A stretch of DNA of 27,538 nt from JBBDIO01 sp040880365 (GCA_040880365.1 JBBDIO010000154.1:1-27538), one strand, 5' to 3'; positions 9,046-16,543 are shown, counted from the stretch's first letter. A program made the numbers and translations. Notes: a model not told the origin generated them from the sequence alone.

Positions 9046-9258
9046 CTAGCCTTCGATCGCGAGATTGCCCGTATCGACCAATTCCTTGACCTGGGGGATA
9101 TTGATGATCGAACGCATGGTGCGCATCCTGCGCCCGGCGTCGAGTCGATAGCGCCCGGCGGGCAGTTCCAGAATGTAGTTGTGGCGGGTTTTGTTGGCGA
9201 GAATAATGATATCGTCGCGGTTTTCCTGCCAGGTGTTGCCTGTGATGTTGCTGCTCAT
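9046..9258 (-). CDS. Small 70-residue protein of unknown function
   Basis: I do not recognise this family. The product begins MSSNITGN, and its most protein-like block is the segment with LELPAGRYRLDAGRRMRTM followed by IPQVKELVDTGNLAIEG. It has no signal peptide or membrane segment and looks like a small soluble alpha/beta protein, mildly basic in its second half. The start at 9258 is chosen because AGGAAAC lies 5 bases upstream of that ATG; longer in-frame starts (to 9387) lack support and would overlap the predicted promoter. A good promoter lies about 95 bases upstream, and polA begins 79 bases downstream on the same strand, so the gene may head the polA-argS transcript. That it is a gene is inferred from the strong SD and promoter; its function is unknown. 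Confidence 0.7.
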   Translation of the reverse strand: MSSNITGNTWQENRDDIIILANKTRHNYILELPAGRYRLDAGRRMRTMRSIINIPQVKELVDTGNLAIEG

Positions 9259-9358
9259 GATTGTTTCCTGGTTCCTGGTCCCGATGTAGGGACTCGATGA
9301 AAACTGCCTGATGGCTAATGCTGTGCCGTGCTCAACTTGACATAGAGTCGCGACCGCC

Positions 9359-9387
9359 ATTGTACAGTTTCCCCAGCGGCTTGACAA
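9359..9387 (-). promoter_or_regulatory. Sigma70-type promoter for the 70-aa gene (and possibly polA-argS)
   Basis: On the minus strand TTGTCA (9387-9382) and TACAAT (9364-9359) are 17 bases apart, each matching consensus at 5 of 6 positions. The predicted start is near 9352, giving a leader of about 94 bases. The rest of the 9388-9553 spacer shows a 10-bp palindrome AACGTACGTT (9447-9456) and a short tandem repeat. Confidence 0.7.
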
Positions 9388-9510
9388 AATTGCTCGGCGG
9401 GCGGGCTACGTGCGCACAGTGCCTGGGACGGCGATTGGGAAGACAAAACGTACGTTGATGCAGTTGATGACGCTTTGGTTTAAGCGATTGTGAACACGAC
9501 TATGGATTTC

Positions 9511-9530
9511 CCTGTGAATACCTGTGAATA
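9511..9530. repeat. Perfect 10-bp tandem duplication
   Basis: CCTGTGAATA occurs twice in a row just beyond the 3' end of the glycosyltransferase gene. It has no evident function. Confidence 0.7.
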
Positions 9531-9553
9531 CCATAATAAAACCGACTGTGTAA

Positions 9554-11179
9554 TCAGACCTGATGCTTGGTAAAGCGACGCGTCGATCGGGGTTTGGCGT
9601 GCGCAACGCTGGTTGTATCGACGCCGGACGGCTGGCGGCGGGTATGGGCGCGTGCTTGCCAGATGCCTGTGCCTGCCATGAATCCAAAGCCTGCGGCATA
9701 TAACAGGATGAAGGGCAGGCTCCACCAGTCGCGCTGCTGGACGAGCACGAAGCAAATGGCGATAGCGTAGAGCATCAAGAACAGTTCTGCCACAATCGCG
9801 GTGGGTACACGCAGGCGATAGGCGCTCTGGTTCCACTGATCCGATTTTTTTTCCACGTTAAATTTGGGCGTGCGCAGAAATTCTCCCCCGGTGTGGAACA
9901 AGCCCTGGAACACTGCACGGGTGTTGTTAAAACTCAGCCCGATGCCCATGAGGGTGAGCAGGGGAATATAACGCCAACGCTGCCACCAAAGCCTGCCTCG
10001 GAGCCGTTGTTGCGCCACGGCATAGAGCAAGGGGGGGCCGAGGGATGTGTAGCCTAGCCAGGACAAAGGCACTATCGGCTCGAAAGGCAGGATGCGAATC
10101 GGCAGGGTGACAAGCAGCATGAGCAGCAAAAAAGGATGAACCCAATAGCCGCCCAGGTGCAGGAGGGCCTGCACTTTGACGCGCAGGGGCAGATCGGCCT
10201 GCACCAGGCGCGGTGCGAGCTTGCGCAAGGTCTGGATACTGCCCTTGGCCCAGCGAAATTGTTGGCGTTTGAAGGCGAGCAGCTGCGGGGGGACCTCCGC
10301 AGGCGCGGTGACATGGGGCAGGAATATGCCATGCCATCCTGCGAGCTGGGCGCGGTAACTCAGGTCCAGGTCTTCGCACAGGGTATCGGTATGCCAGCCA
10401 CCGACGGCAGCGTCTTCTATGCAGGCGCGCCGCCAGATGCCTCCCGAACCGTTGAAGCCAAAGAAGTAGCCGGAACGGTGGCGGGCAGGCTGTTCGATGG
10501 CAAAGTGTCCATCGAGGGCAAGCGCCTGGCTTTGGGTCAGGGGCGAATAGTTGGCATTGAGATGATCCCAACGTGTTTGGATAAAACCTGCGCTCTGATT
10601 GTCAGAATTGAAAAAATATGGCAAAGTGTGCCCAAGAAAGTCCTCGGTGGGTTCAAAATCGGCATCAAAAATTGCGATAAACTCACCCTGTGCCGTTGCG
10701 AGGGCGTGCGCGAGAGCGCCCGCTTTGTAGCCGTGACGGGTGGGGCGTTCCACAATCTCTACCACAGTCCCCGATGCCCGCAGATGTGCTACCTCGCGTT
10801 GGATTAGTTCTCGGGTGTCGTCGTCGGAATCGTCCAATACCTGGATCTGTAGTTTTTCGCGAGGGTAACGCAGGTTGGCACATGCCCGCAACAGACGGAT
10901 GACCACGTGCTGTTCATTGTAGATGGGCAATTGTACTGTCACCGCGGGCCATTGCCCATTGGCGAGTGGACCAGGCGCATGGAATCCGTTGTGGTTGTGT
11001 GGCGTGGTGCGGACAGATGGATCGACGGGCGAATCGAACGTCTGGGGAGAAATAGCCCTATGCCGATGTTGAATATATTTCCACGTTAGCCAGAGTGCGT
11101 TGCCGCTATATAGCGCTAGGCCAACGACACAGAGTACATAGGCACTTTGTAAGACGAGCGTCAATGCGCTCAATAACAT
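9554..11179 (-). CDS. Membrane processive glycosyltransferase, family 2 (cellulose synthase-like)
   Basis: The 541-residue protein has an N-terminal membrane helix (about 5-27), a cytosolic GT2 catalytic domain (about 75-320) and several C-terminal helices (about 341-361, 373-391, 404-420, 456-480, 487-507). Catalytic motifs of processive synthases are all present: Asp116/117 in VLDDSDD, the DAD triplet at 172-174, the ED pair at 269-270 in CEDLD, and QQFRW at 306-310. It should polymerise a beta-linked polysaccharide from a nucleotide sugar and pass it across the membrane; family resemblance is to CESA/CSLA-like glucan or mannan synthases, but the sugar cannot be read from sequence. There is no PilZ domain, unlike BcsA, so direct c-di-GMP control is not indicated. 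AGGA lies 6 bases before the ATG. A long leader with a terminator precedes it. Confidence 0.92.
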   Translation of the reverse strand: MLLSALTLVLQSAYVLCVVGLALYSGNALWLTWKYIQHRHRAISPQTFDSPVDPSVRTTPHNHNGFHAPGPLANGQWPAVTVQLPIYNEQHVVIRLLRACANLRYPREKLQIQVLDDSDDDTRELIQREVAHLRASGTVVEIVERPTRHGYKAGALAHALATAQGEFIAIFDADFEPTEDFLGHTLPYFFNSDNQSAGFIQTRWDHLNANYSPLTQSQALALDGHFAIEQPARHRSGYFFGFNGSGGIWRRACIEDAAVGGWHTDTLCEDLDLSYRAQLAGWHGIFLPHVTAPAEVPPQLLAFKRQQFRWAKGSIQTLRKLAPRLVQADLPLRVKVQALLHLGGYWVHPFLLLMLLVTLPIRILPFEPIVPLSWLGYTSLGPPLLYAVAQQRLRGRLWWQRWRYIPLLTLMGIGLSFNNTRAVFQGLFHTGGEFLRTPKFNVEKKSDQWNQSAYRLRVPTAIVAELFLMLYAIAICFVLVQQRDWWSLPFILLYAAGFGFMAGTGIWQARAHTRRQPSGVDTTSVAHAKPRSTRRFTKHQV

Positions 11180-11190
11180 ATGGAGTCCTT

Positions 11191-11230
11191 TTAGGTAGTA
11201 TGCCTGGCATGTTAGGTGTTATGCCTGGCA
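11191..11230. repeat. 21-bp imperfect tandem duplication before the glycosyltransferase start
   Basis: Two 19-base copies, TTAGGTAGTATGCCTGGCA (11191-11209) and TTAGGTGTTATGCCTGGCA (11212-11230), differ at two positions and lie 21 bases apart in the leader of the glycosyltransferase gene. Confidence 0.7.
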
Positions 11231-11292
11231 GTATCTGGCGTGGTTCGCAGAAATTTTGCGTCAGATTTTTCTGAGACTCGTTCTGCGGGCAT

Positions 11293-11318
11293 AAAAAACG
11301 CCGACGGCGACCGCCGGC
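11293..11318 (-). terminator. Intrinsic terminator inside the leader of the glycosyltransferase gene
   Basis: In minus-strand orientation, GCCGGCGG, loop TCG and CCGTCGGC form an 8-bp stem with one G-U pair, followed by G and six T residues. It lies about 60-85 bases after the predicted start of transcription and more than 110 bases before the coding start. It does not follow any minus-strand gene, so it is either an attenuator in the leader or the end of a short separate RNA. Confidence 0.75.
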
Positions 11319-11379
11319 CAAGCATTGTATATGCAGGTCTGTCTACGTTCACTCCCGACCGCAAATACTATGTAATTGT
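11293..11379 (-). ncRNA. Candidate leader RNA or small RNA (about 87 bases)
   Basis: The predicted transcript from the promoter at 11386-11414 to the terminator at 11293-11318 is a compact RNA. Before the terminator it can form a stem pairing GCGGTC with GACCTGC around a loop of about 17 bases. I could not match it to a known riboswitch class; the c-di-GMP-I consensus is not apparent. Whether it is a regulatory leader or an independent small RNA is undecided. Confidence 0.4.
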
Positions 11380-11385
11380 AGCGCA

Positions 11386-11414
11386 ATTATAGTCAATCTC
11401 CAGGACTTGTTCAA
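11386..11414 (-). promoter_or_regulatory. Strong sigma70-type promoter of the glycosyltransferase leader
   Basis: On the minus strand TTGAAC (11414-11409), a 17-base spacer and a perfect TATAAT (11391-11386) predict a start near 11379. The leader to the coding start is about 200 bases, with the terminator hairpin at 11318-11293. Confidence 0.75.
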
Positions 11415-11549
11415 ACTGTTCGAAGAAAAGAAATGTTTCAGCCCGTGCTTTGTGAGCCACTTCCTGCACGCCAAACCGGCGCACAGGACTGACACGGGGC
11501 ATGATCTGAATCGTCTGTGTTTCCACATCTTTCCACAGTATCCGGCGTG

Positions 11550-11573
11550 TTATCCAAGCGTATTATCCAAGCG
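11550..11573. repeat. 11-bp direct repeat with 13-bp period upstream of the HPt gene
   Basis: TTATCCAAGCG occurs at 11550-11560 and 11563-11573, just before the HPt gene. Further upstream TTTCCACA is also found twice (within 11520-11537). These resemble DnaA boxes only loosely. Confidence 0.6.
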
Positions 11574-11602
11574 GCAGACAATGAAGGGAATGGACAAAAT
11601 CG

Positions 11603-12013
11603 ATGGACAGTGGCACACGTAATCCCCACCATTCCGCAGGGGAATCGCCTCCGGTGTATGAAACGGAATTCCAGGCGCTGGTCGAGATGATCGGCTATGA
11701 TATGCCTGAAGTAATTGTGGATCTGCTGGACACCTATTTGGAAGAATCGGCAGGGTTGGTAGAGGTGATTCGCACGGAGGGGCGGACTGATCTTTCGTCG
11801 CAATCTCTGATGCGCGCCGCGCACAGTCTGAAATCGAGCAGCGCGAGCGTGGGCGCCATGCCGCTATCTGTGCTGTGTGGCGATCTGGAAAATCACCTGC
11901 GGGGAATCGGCGATGCGATCGATGTGGAAGCCCAGATCGTGCGCATTGATAATGAATATGGCCGCGTGAGTCAGGATTTGGCCGTGCGGCGGGAGACGCT
12001 TCTGAACACATGA
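11603..12013 (+). CDS. Histidine-containing phosphotransfer (HPt) protein
   Basis: The 136-residue soluble protein is a single HPt domain. The motif AAHSLKSSSASVGA carries the phospho-accepting His74, with the conserved Lys and Ser pattern after it, and the helices before and after have the length expected of a four-helix HPt bundle. Such proteins relay phosphoryl groups between receiver domains in multistep phosphorelays. No histidine kinase or response regulator is encoded in the window, so its partners are elsewhere. The first about 18 residues are low-complexity and may be disordered. The start at 11603 has GGA about 10 bases upstream; no longer in-frame ATG is available close by. A bidirectional terminator lies about 105 bases after the stop. 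Confidence 0.88.
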   Translation: MDSGTRNPHHSAGESPPVYETEFQALVEMIGYDMPEVIVDLLDTYLEESAGLVEVIRTEGRTDLSSQSLMRAAHSLKSSSASVGAMPLSVLCGDLENHLRGIGDAIDVEAQIVRIDNEYGRVSQDLAVRRETLLNT

Positions 12014-12118
12014 GTATGGCAATAACTGCAATGACTTCAGTACACTATCTTTATTAACCAGTCCCTACCTGCTGTCAAAATCCGCCCGCCTGTGCCATTA
12101 TCACAGCAGATCGAATAC

Positions 12119-12154
12119 AAAAGGACGCCGTTCAAACTTACCCGGCGTCCTTTT
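12119..12154. terminator. Bidirectional intrinsic terminator between HPt and the EF-G-like gene
   Basis: A perfect 12-bp stem (AAAAGGACGCCG at 12119-12130 with CGGCGTCCTTTT at 12143-12154) has a 12-base loop and a T run on each strand. It serves the HPt gene (+) and the EF-G-like gene (-). The remainder of 12014-12248 shows nothing else. Confidence 0.9.
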
Positions 12155-12248
12155 ATATTCTATGCTTTGCCTGTCGTGGCAAAGATGGGCCTTGCGCGCG
12201 CCAGCGGGCACGCACACGGGTCAGGTGCGAAGGGTCGGCGCGTGGCGA

Positions 12249-14318
12249 TCAGGCATGTTCGGCCTCAGCCACCTTGTGCTGGGCCATCACATCATCTGCC
12301 ATGTGGCGGGGCAGCGGTTCATAGTGATCGAATTCGATGGTGTAGAAGCCACGGCCCTGGGTCATGGAGCGCAGGTCGGTGCCATAGCGCAGAATTTCCG
12401 CCTGGGGCACCAGGGCACGCACGACAGTCCGGCTGCTCTTCTGTTCCATCCCCTGCACGCGCCCGCGCCGGGTGTTAAAATCACCCATCACATCGCCCAT
12501 GTATTCCTCGGGCACAGTCACTTCTACTTTGTAGATTGGCTCCAGCAATACGGGTTCGGCTTGCTGCATGGCTAATTTGAAGGCCTCGCGCCCGGCGGTC
12601 TGGAAGGCAATATCCTTGGAATCGACGGGATGTTCTTTGCCATCGAATACGACGGCTTTGATATCCACGACGGGGAAACCGGCGATGACCCCTTGTTCCA
12701 GTACCTGACGCACCCCTTTTTCGATGGAGGGGAGAAATACACCACTGATGGCCCCCCCAAAGACTTCACTGCTATAGTTGAAGCCCGAACCGGATTCCAG
12801 GGGTTCCACGCGCATGTGGACTTCGGCAAACTGACCTGCGCCGCCGGTCTGTTTCTTGTGGCGATATTGGGCCGATGCCTGGCGGCTGATGGTTTCCAGA
12901 TAGGCCACTTTGGGAATCGCGGTCTCGACCTTGACGCCATACTTCTGTTCCAGCCGGCGAATCGCAACGTCGATATGGGCTTCGCCCATGCCCTGTAGCA
13001 GTTGTTGTTTGGTGGCGGGGATAAAGTCGATGCTCAGCGTGGGATCTTCTTCGCACAGGGCATGGAGTGCCTGCCCCATTTTGGCGCTATCGGCTTTGGT
13101 GGCGGGTGCGACGGCAACCGCATAGAGCGGCTGGGGATAGTCGGCACGCGGGACCGCGACCTGGTCGGCGGCAGTCGAAAGGGTGTCGCCTGTAATCACA
13201 TCTTCCAGCTTGGTAATCACGCCGATATCACCGGGAACGAGTTCATCGGTCGCGGTCAGCTCTTTGCCGCAGACATGGAAAAGATTGGCGATGCGCTCTT
13301 CGGTGCCCGTGCGCGCATTCGCCAGCCGGTCATCTTTGCGGACGGGGCCGCCGAAGCTGCGGACATAATTCATGCGTCCTACATAGCGGTCGATGGTGGT
13401 CTTGAAGGTCGCCAGGGCAGGTGGATCGGTATCGAGGCAACCCAGCTCGATGGTGCCCTGCCCGGCGTCGGTGGATATGCTGCGTTCATCGGGGGCAGGT
13501 ACATAGCGGGTGAGCGCGGGCATTAGTCGCTCCAGACCGATTTCGCCGGTGACACTGCCACAATAGAGCGGCGTAATCACACAGTTGCGCACACCGATAT
13601 GCAAACCGTGACGCACTTCTTCGGCAGTCAGCTCTTCGCCATCCAGATATTTGAGGATTAGCTCGTCATCGGCCTCGGCCGCGGCTTCGACAATTGCCAG
13701 GCGTGCGGCTTCGACCTGATCGGCCATATCGTCGGGAATGGGCGCAACTTTCCCTTCGGGCCCCAGATAGGCTTCCATGGATACCAGGCTCACGACGCCC
13801 TTAAAAGTTTCGCCTTCGCCAATTGGAAGCTGGAGCGGCAAGACTTTGGAATTGCCCAAGGTCTCTTGCAGATCGGTGAGGCACTTTTGAAAATCGGCAT
13901 TTTCCCGATCCATTTTATTGACAAAGAGGATGCGGGGTTTGCCCAATTCGTTGAGACGATCCCAGGCTAGTTCCGTGCCCACTTCGGCACCGGCGACTGC
14001 ATCCACCAGGATGAGACCGGCTTCTGCCACATGCAGCGCGCTGAGCACTTCGCCCACAAAATCCAGATAGCCGGGCACATCCACGAAATTCAGGCGATAC
14101 TCTTCATAGTCGATAGGCACAACCGACAGGTTCACGGAGATTGTACGCCGGTGTTCCTCGGCGTCCCAATCCGAAACGGTTGTTCCATCTTCCACAGTGC
14201 CCCGGCGCGTGATCGCATGGGTCATATGGAGTAAAGCTTCGGTCAGACTCGTTTTGCCTGCGCTGCTATGCCCTAGGAGTGCGATATTTCGAATCTGGTT
14301 CGTTTGGAACTTCGCCAT
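12249..14318 (-). CDS. Elongation factor G-like GTPase (EF-G2 type)
   Basis: The 689-residue protein has the EF-G five-domain layout: GTPase domain with P-loop GHSSAGKT (16-23), a switch I that reads EEHRRTISV rather than the classical EQERGITI, G3 as DVPG (80-83, instead of DTPG), G4 NKMD (134-137), then domains II-V with a domain IV region rich in Gly after the TGGAGQFAEV block. These differences are typical of the EF-G-like paralogues (COG0480, FusA2-type) that occur beside a canonical FusA; here there is no neighbouring rpsL-rpsG-tuf context, which also points to the paralogue. It should bind GTP and the ribosome; whether it drives translocation, recycling or something else is unclear for the family. 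A strong AGGAGG lies 5 bases before the ATG. Confidence 0.93.
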   Translation of the reverse strand: MAKFQTNQIRNIALLGHSSAGKTSLTEALLHMTHAITRRGTVEDGTTVSDWDAEEHRRTISVNLSVVPIDYEEYRLNFVDVPGYLDFVGEVLSALHVAEAGLILVDAVAGAEVGTELAWDRLNELGKPRILFVNKMDRENADFQKCLTDLQETLGNSKVLPLQLPIGEGETFKGVVSLVSMEAYLGPEGKVAPIPDDMADQVEAARLAIVEAAAEADDELILKYLDGEELTAEEVRHGLHIGVRNCVITPLYCGSVTGEIGLERLMPALTRYVPAPDERSISTDAGQGTIELGCLDTDPPALATFKTTIDRYVGRMNYVRSFGGPVRKDDRLANARTGTEERIANLFHVCGKELTATDELVPGDIGVITKLEDVITGDTLSTAADQVAVPRADYPQPLYAVAVAPATKADSAKMGQALHALCEEDPTLSIDFIPATKQQLLQGMGEAHIDVAIRRLEQKYGVKVETAIPKVAYLETISRQASAQYRHKKQTGGAGQFAEVHMRVEPLESGSGFNYSSEVFGGAISGVFLPSIEKGVRQVLEQGVIAGFPVVDIKAVVFDGKEHPVDSKDIAFQTAGREAFKLAMQQAEPVLLEPIYKVEVTVPEEYMGDVMGDFNTRRGRVQGMEQKSSRTVVRALVPQAEILRYGTDLRSMTQGRGFYTIEFDHYEPLPRHMADDVMAQHKVAEAEHA

Positions 14319-14340
14319 TTATCCTCCTGCGCCACAGTGA

Positions 14341-14379
14341 TATGTACAGTGGGTATGTACGGTGGGTTTGTATGGTGGA
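14341..14379. repeat. Three tandem 13-bp repeats in the 5' region of the EF-G-like gene
   Basis: TATGTACAGTGGG (14341), TATGTACGGTGGG (14354) and a third copy at 14367 that matches at 10 of 13 positions follow each other with a 13-bp period, 22-61 bases before the start codon of the minus-strand gene. Confidence 0.75.
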
Positions 14380-14685
14380 TGCTACGGTAGCCAAAACTGA
14401 AGTGTCGGAAATTCGAAAATAATGGGTACGCAAATAGCTCTGTCTATAACAGAAAATGTGGCTGTGTGTGCAGACCAGGCATTAGTTGTGGTTGGGGTTT
14501 ACCCCAACTGGGCAATAGGAAAGTGGGTCTGGTTGTCTGGGCCAGTCCGGTTGGCTGGGGAGCGAGACCGGGCCGACGATTTCTCAAATTGACAACGTCG
14601 GGCTGTTGACTGTGAGTCGAAGACTGTAAATCCGATATTGCCACAGTCGTGAATCTAGGCGCGAATCTAATTGTAAATGTGAATT

Positions 14686-14706
14686 CCAGACGGACAAACC
14701 AGACGG
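14686..14706. repeat. 8-bp direct repeat with 13-bp period
   Basis: CCAGACGG occurs at 14686-14693 and 14699-14706, and a shorter CCAGACT follows at 14710. It lies in the AT-rich part of the spacer upstream of the fusion gene. Confidence 0.55.
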
Positions 14707-14785
14707 TATCCAGACTGAATACACGATTTGCACTTTTACTGTAGTTGCATTACAACTTAGACCACATTATATATGGATATAATGA

Positions 14786-16543
14786 ATGGATTGTACTAAA
14801 AGAGTATTGCACTGTCAACGAAGCGAAAATAGACCCCAACCTCCTGATTCTGAGCCACCCTCTATAATCACTGTGACAATCACCAGTTCCACCACCAATG
14901 TCAACAACAATCGTGCCCGCGACGCGGCTGCCAAAGCGGAGTCGGCACCGACGCGTCTTCTGTTGATTTGCCATGCAGAAGGCATGCAGGATCGCTATAG
15001 CGATTTGGGCGCCAAGAATGGTGGATTGACGGCTCTGGGGTGGGAGCAGTCGGACGCTTTGGCCGATTGGCTGCGCGTCAACAGCCAACTGGATACGTTG
15101 GTGACAGATGGTTTGCTGCAAAGTCGGCTGACAGCCCAGCGTCTGGGACAGGGCGTACTCTTGCCCGTGACGGTCTATCGCGAATTCCCGGCGTTTCCTG
15201 CTGCAGGGCCGGAGCCGGTGACGGATAGTGCGCGTCTTCCCCGGCAATTGGCGGCCCTGGCGACGGCGGCCTCCGCGCTTGCGGGGGATGGCGCTGCGCC
15301 GGTTGAACCCGCTGCGCCGGATATGCCGGCCGCCGATGTGGCAGGCAGTGCTACTGATGCGCCTGCCCTCCAGGCTCCTGATGCGGCGACCGCGACTGCA
15401 TCGAATAAGGGCGCGGCAGACTCCGATTTGGCGGCTGGCCCCTATATAGAAGAATTGGTCAGCGCGCTGGATCGGTTGATTGGCGACCATTGGGGCAAGA
15501 CGCTGGCATTGGTAACCAGCCGTGAGGTGATCGGTGTCTTGCTGCAATATGTTTTGAGTAGCGGGTTTTTGCGCGCATCAAGTGTTGCCGTGCCTGCCGT
15601 GGAACTGGACCATACTGGGATCAGCGAGTTGATTTTTCGCCCGCTGGGGTGGCGCGTGCGCTATATGAACCGGGTAGAGCATTTGCCGACCCTGGCGTTG
15701 CCCGACCGTGCCGCACGGGATATGCCACCGCAGACCGCCGCGGCTGTGGAAAACCTGACCAGCGTGATCCGCGTCTATAACCGGGTCTCCAAGGTCGTGG
15801 GCGAACAGAAGCGCGAATCCGATATCAAACGGGTTCACCACTTGGTCAATTTTGCCAAGTTGCCTGCCGATCAGCAGATCCTGGATATTGGTACGGGCCT
15901 GGGGGTGTTGCCGCTGGTATTGGCAGAAGAGGGCGCACACACCGTGGTCGGGATTGATGTCAGCCCGGGGATGCTGGAGCAGGCAGAATATCACCGTTTG
16001 CGCAGCGGATCCCAGGCCGGCGAGCGAGTCAGCTTTCGGTTGGCCGCGGCGCAGGCGTTGCCGTTTCATGACGAACGTTTCGGCGCCGTATTTTGCCGCC
16101 TGTTGCTCAATCACACCCAAAAACCCGAACAGGTGATCCACGAGGCGGTGCGGGTTCTGCGACCGGGCGGCGTTTTTATCCTGGCCGACATGTTGAGCGT
16201 GGATAATGCTGTGAAGCGCGCAACCCAAAACGCTATCGAGGAGAAACGTAACCCTGCGCATGTGGCCGCCCGCAATGCCGAGCAATATGCGAAAATGCTG
16301 GAAGACGCGGGCCTGGTGATTGAGGCGCAGGAATCGGTCAGTTTCGAGCGTGAGCTGGAGGAATGGCTTTCTGCCTTTGATGTGGATCGCGCCGACCGGG
16401 CGATTGTGCGAGAGATGATCGAGGCGGGGATCGAGACCGACGCCGCCGGGATGAACGCACGCCGCCAAGGCGATACCGTCGTTTTTGTGCAGCGCATGTA
16501 CTATTTGCGCGCGTTAAAGCCTGCTGTGCCCGCAGTGGGCTGA
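14786..16543 (+). CDS. Degenerate histidine-phosphatase domain fused to a SAM-dependent methyltransferase
   Basis: The 585-residue product has two parts. Residues about 56-300 follow the histidine phosphatase (phosphoglycerate-mutase-like) fold: LLLICHAEG at the RHG site, then LTALGWEQSDALADWL, the LLQSRLTAQRL stretch and LALVTSREVIG. Three of the four catalytic residues are changed: the first Arg is Cys62, the second Arg position is Gln112, and the second His is Ser245; only His63 remains. An Ala/Pro-rich insert (about 155-215) interrupts the fold. Residues about 345-480 are a class I methyltransferase: motif I DIGTGLG (367-373), acidic motif II GIDVS (Asp391), and the VLRPGG post-motif of UbiE/COQ5-like enzymes. 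Its substrate is unknown. The first about 50 residues are not conserved-looking, and the true start could be a downstream GTG near residue 30. Confidence 0.82.
   Translation: MDCTKRVLHCQRSENRPQPPDSEPPSIITVTITSSTTNVNNNRARDAAAKAESAPTRLLLICHAEGMQDRYSDLGAKNGGLTALGWEQSDALADWLRVNSQLDTLVTDGLLQSRLTAQRLGQGVLLPVTVYREFPAFPAAGPEPVTDSARLPRQLAALATAASALAGDGAAPVEPAAPDMPAADVAGSATDAPALQAPDAATATASNKGAADSDLAAGPYIEELVSALDRLIGDHWGKTLALVTSREVIGVLLQYVLSSGFLRASSVAVPAVELDHTGISELIFRPLGWRVRYMNRVEHLPTLALPDRAARDMPPQTAAAVENLTSVIRVYNRVSKVVGEQKRESDIKRVHHLVNFAKLPADQQILDIGTGLGVLPLVLAEEGAHTVVGIDVSPGMLEQAEYHRLRSGSQAGERVSFRLAAAQALPFHDERFGAVFCRLLLNHTQKPEQVIHEAVRVLRPGGVFILADMLSVDNAVKRATQNAIEEKRNPAHVAARNAEQYAKMLEDAGLVIEAQESVSFERELEEWLSAFDVDRADRAIVREMIEAGIETDAAGMNARRQGDTVVFVQRMYYLRALKPAVPAVG

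Larger units (their letters stand above)
14319..14785. other. 467-base divergent intergenic region
   Basis: This spacer separates the EF-G-like gene (-) from the fusion gene (+). It holds 13-bp repeats near each end, a short perfect hairpin (GTTGGGG, TTTA, CCCCAAC at 14491-14508) without a T tract, and an AT-rich stretch at 14766-14783 with TATATA and TATAAT boxes. TTGCAT (14745-14750) lies 17 bases before TATATA (14768-14773), a weak promoter candidate for the plus-strand gene. I found no tRNA or convincing small gene. Confidence 0.6.

Noticed and set aside
9554..11179. Bacterial cellulose synthase (bcsA) as a firm call
   Set aside because: Catalytic motifs fit processive GT2 enzymes in general, but there is no PilZ domain and no bcsB, bcsC or bcsZ neighbour, so the product could be a mannan or another beta-glycan.
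11293..11379. c-di-GMP riboswitch in the glycosyltransferase leader
   Set aside because: The conserved core of GEMM-type RNAs could not be found, and the RNA before the terminator is only about 60 bases long.
11520..11573. Cluster of DnaA-box-like 9-mers (two TTTCCACA, two TTATCCAAG) suggesting an origin
   Set aside because: Each matches the TTATCCACA consensus at only 7 of 9 positions, there is no AT-rich unwinding region, and dnaA/dnaN are absent. A genuine origin is not supported.
14491..14508. Perfect GTTGGGG/CCCCAAC hairpin as a terminator
   Set aside because: No T tract on either side in either direction, and no gene ends near it.
15578..16468. 296-codon minus-strand open frame opposite the methyltransferase
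   Set aside because: Lies antisense to conserved methyltransferase motifs and has no SD or recognisable domain.
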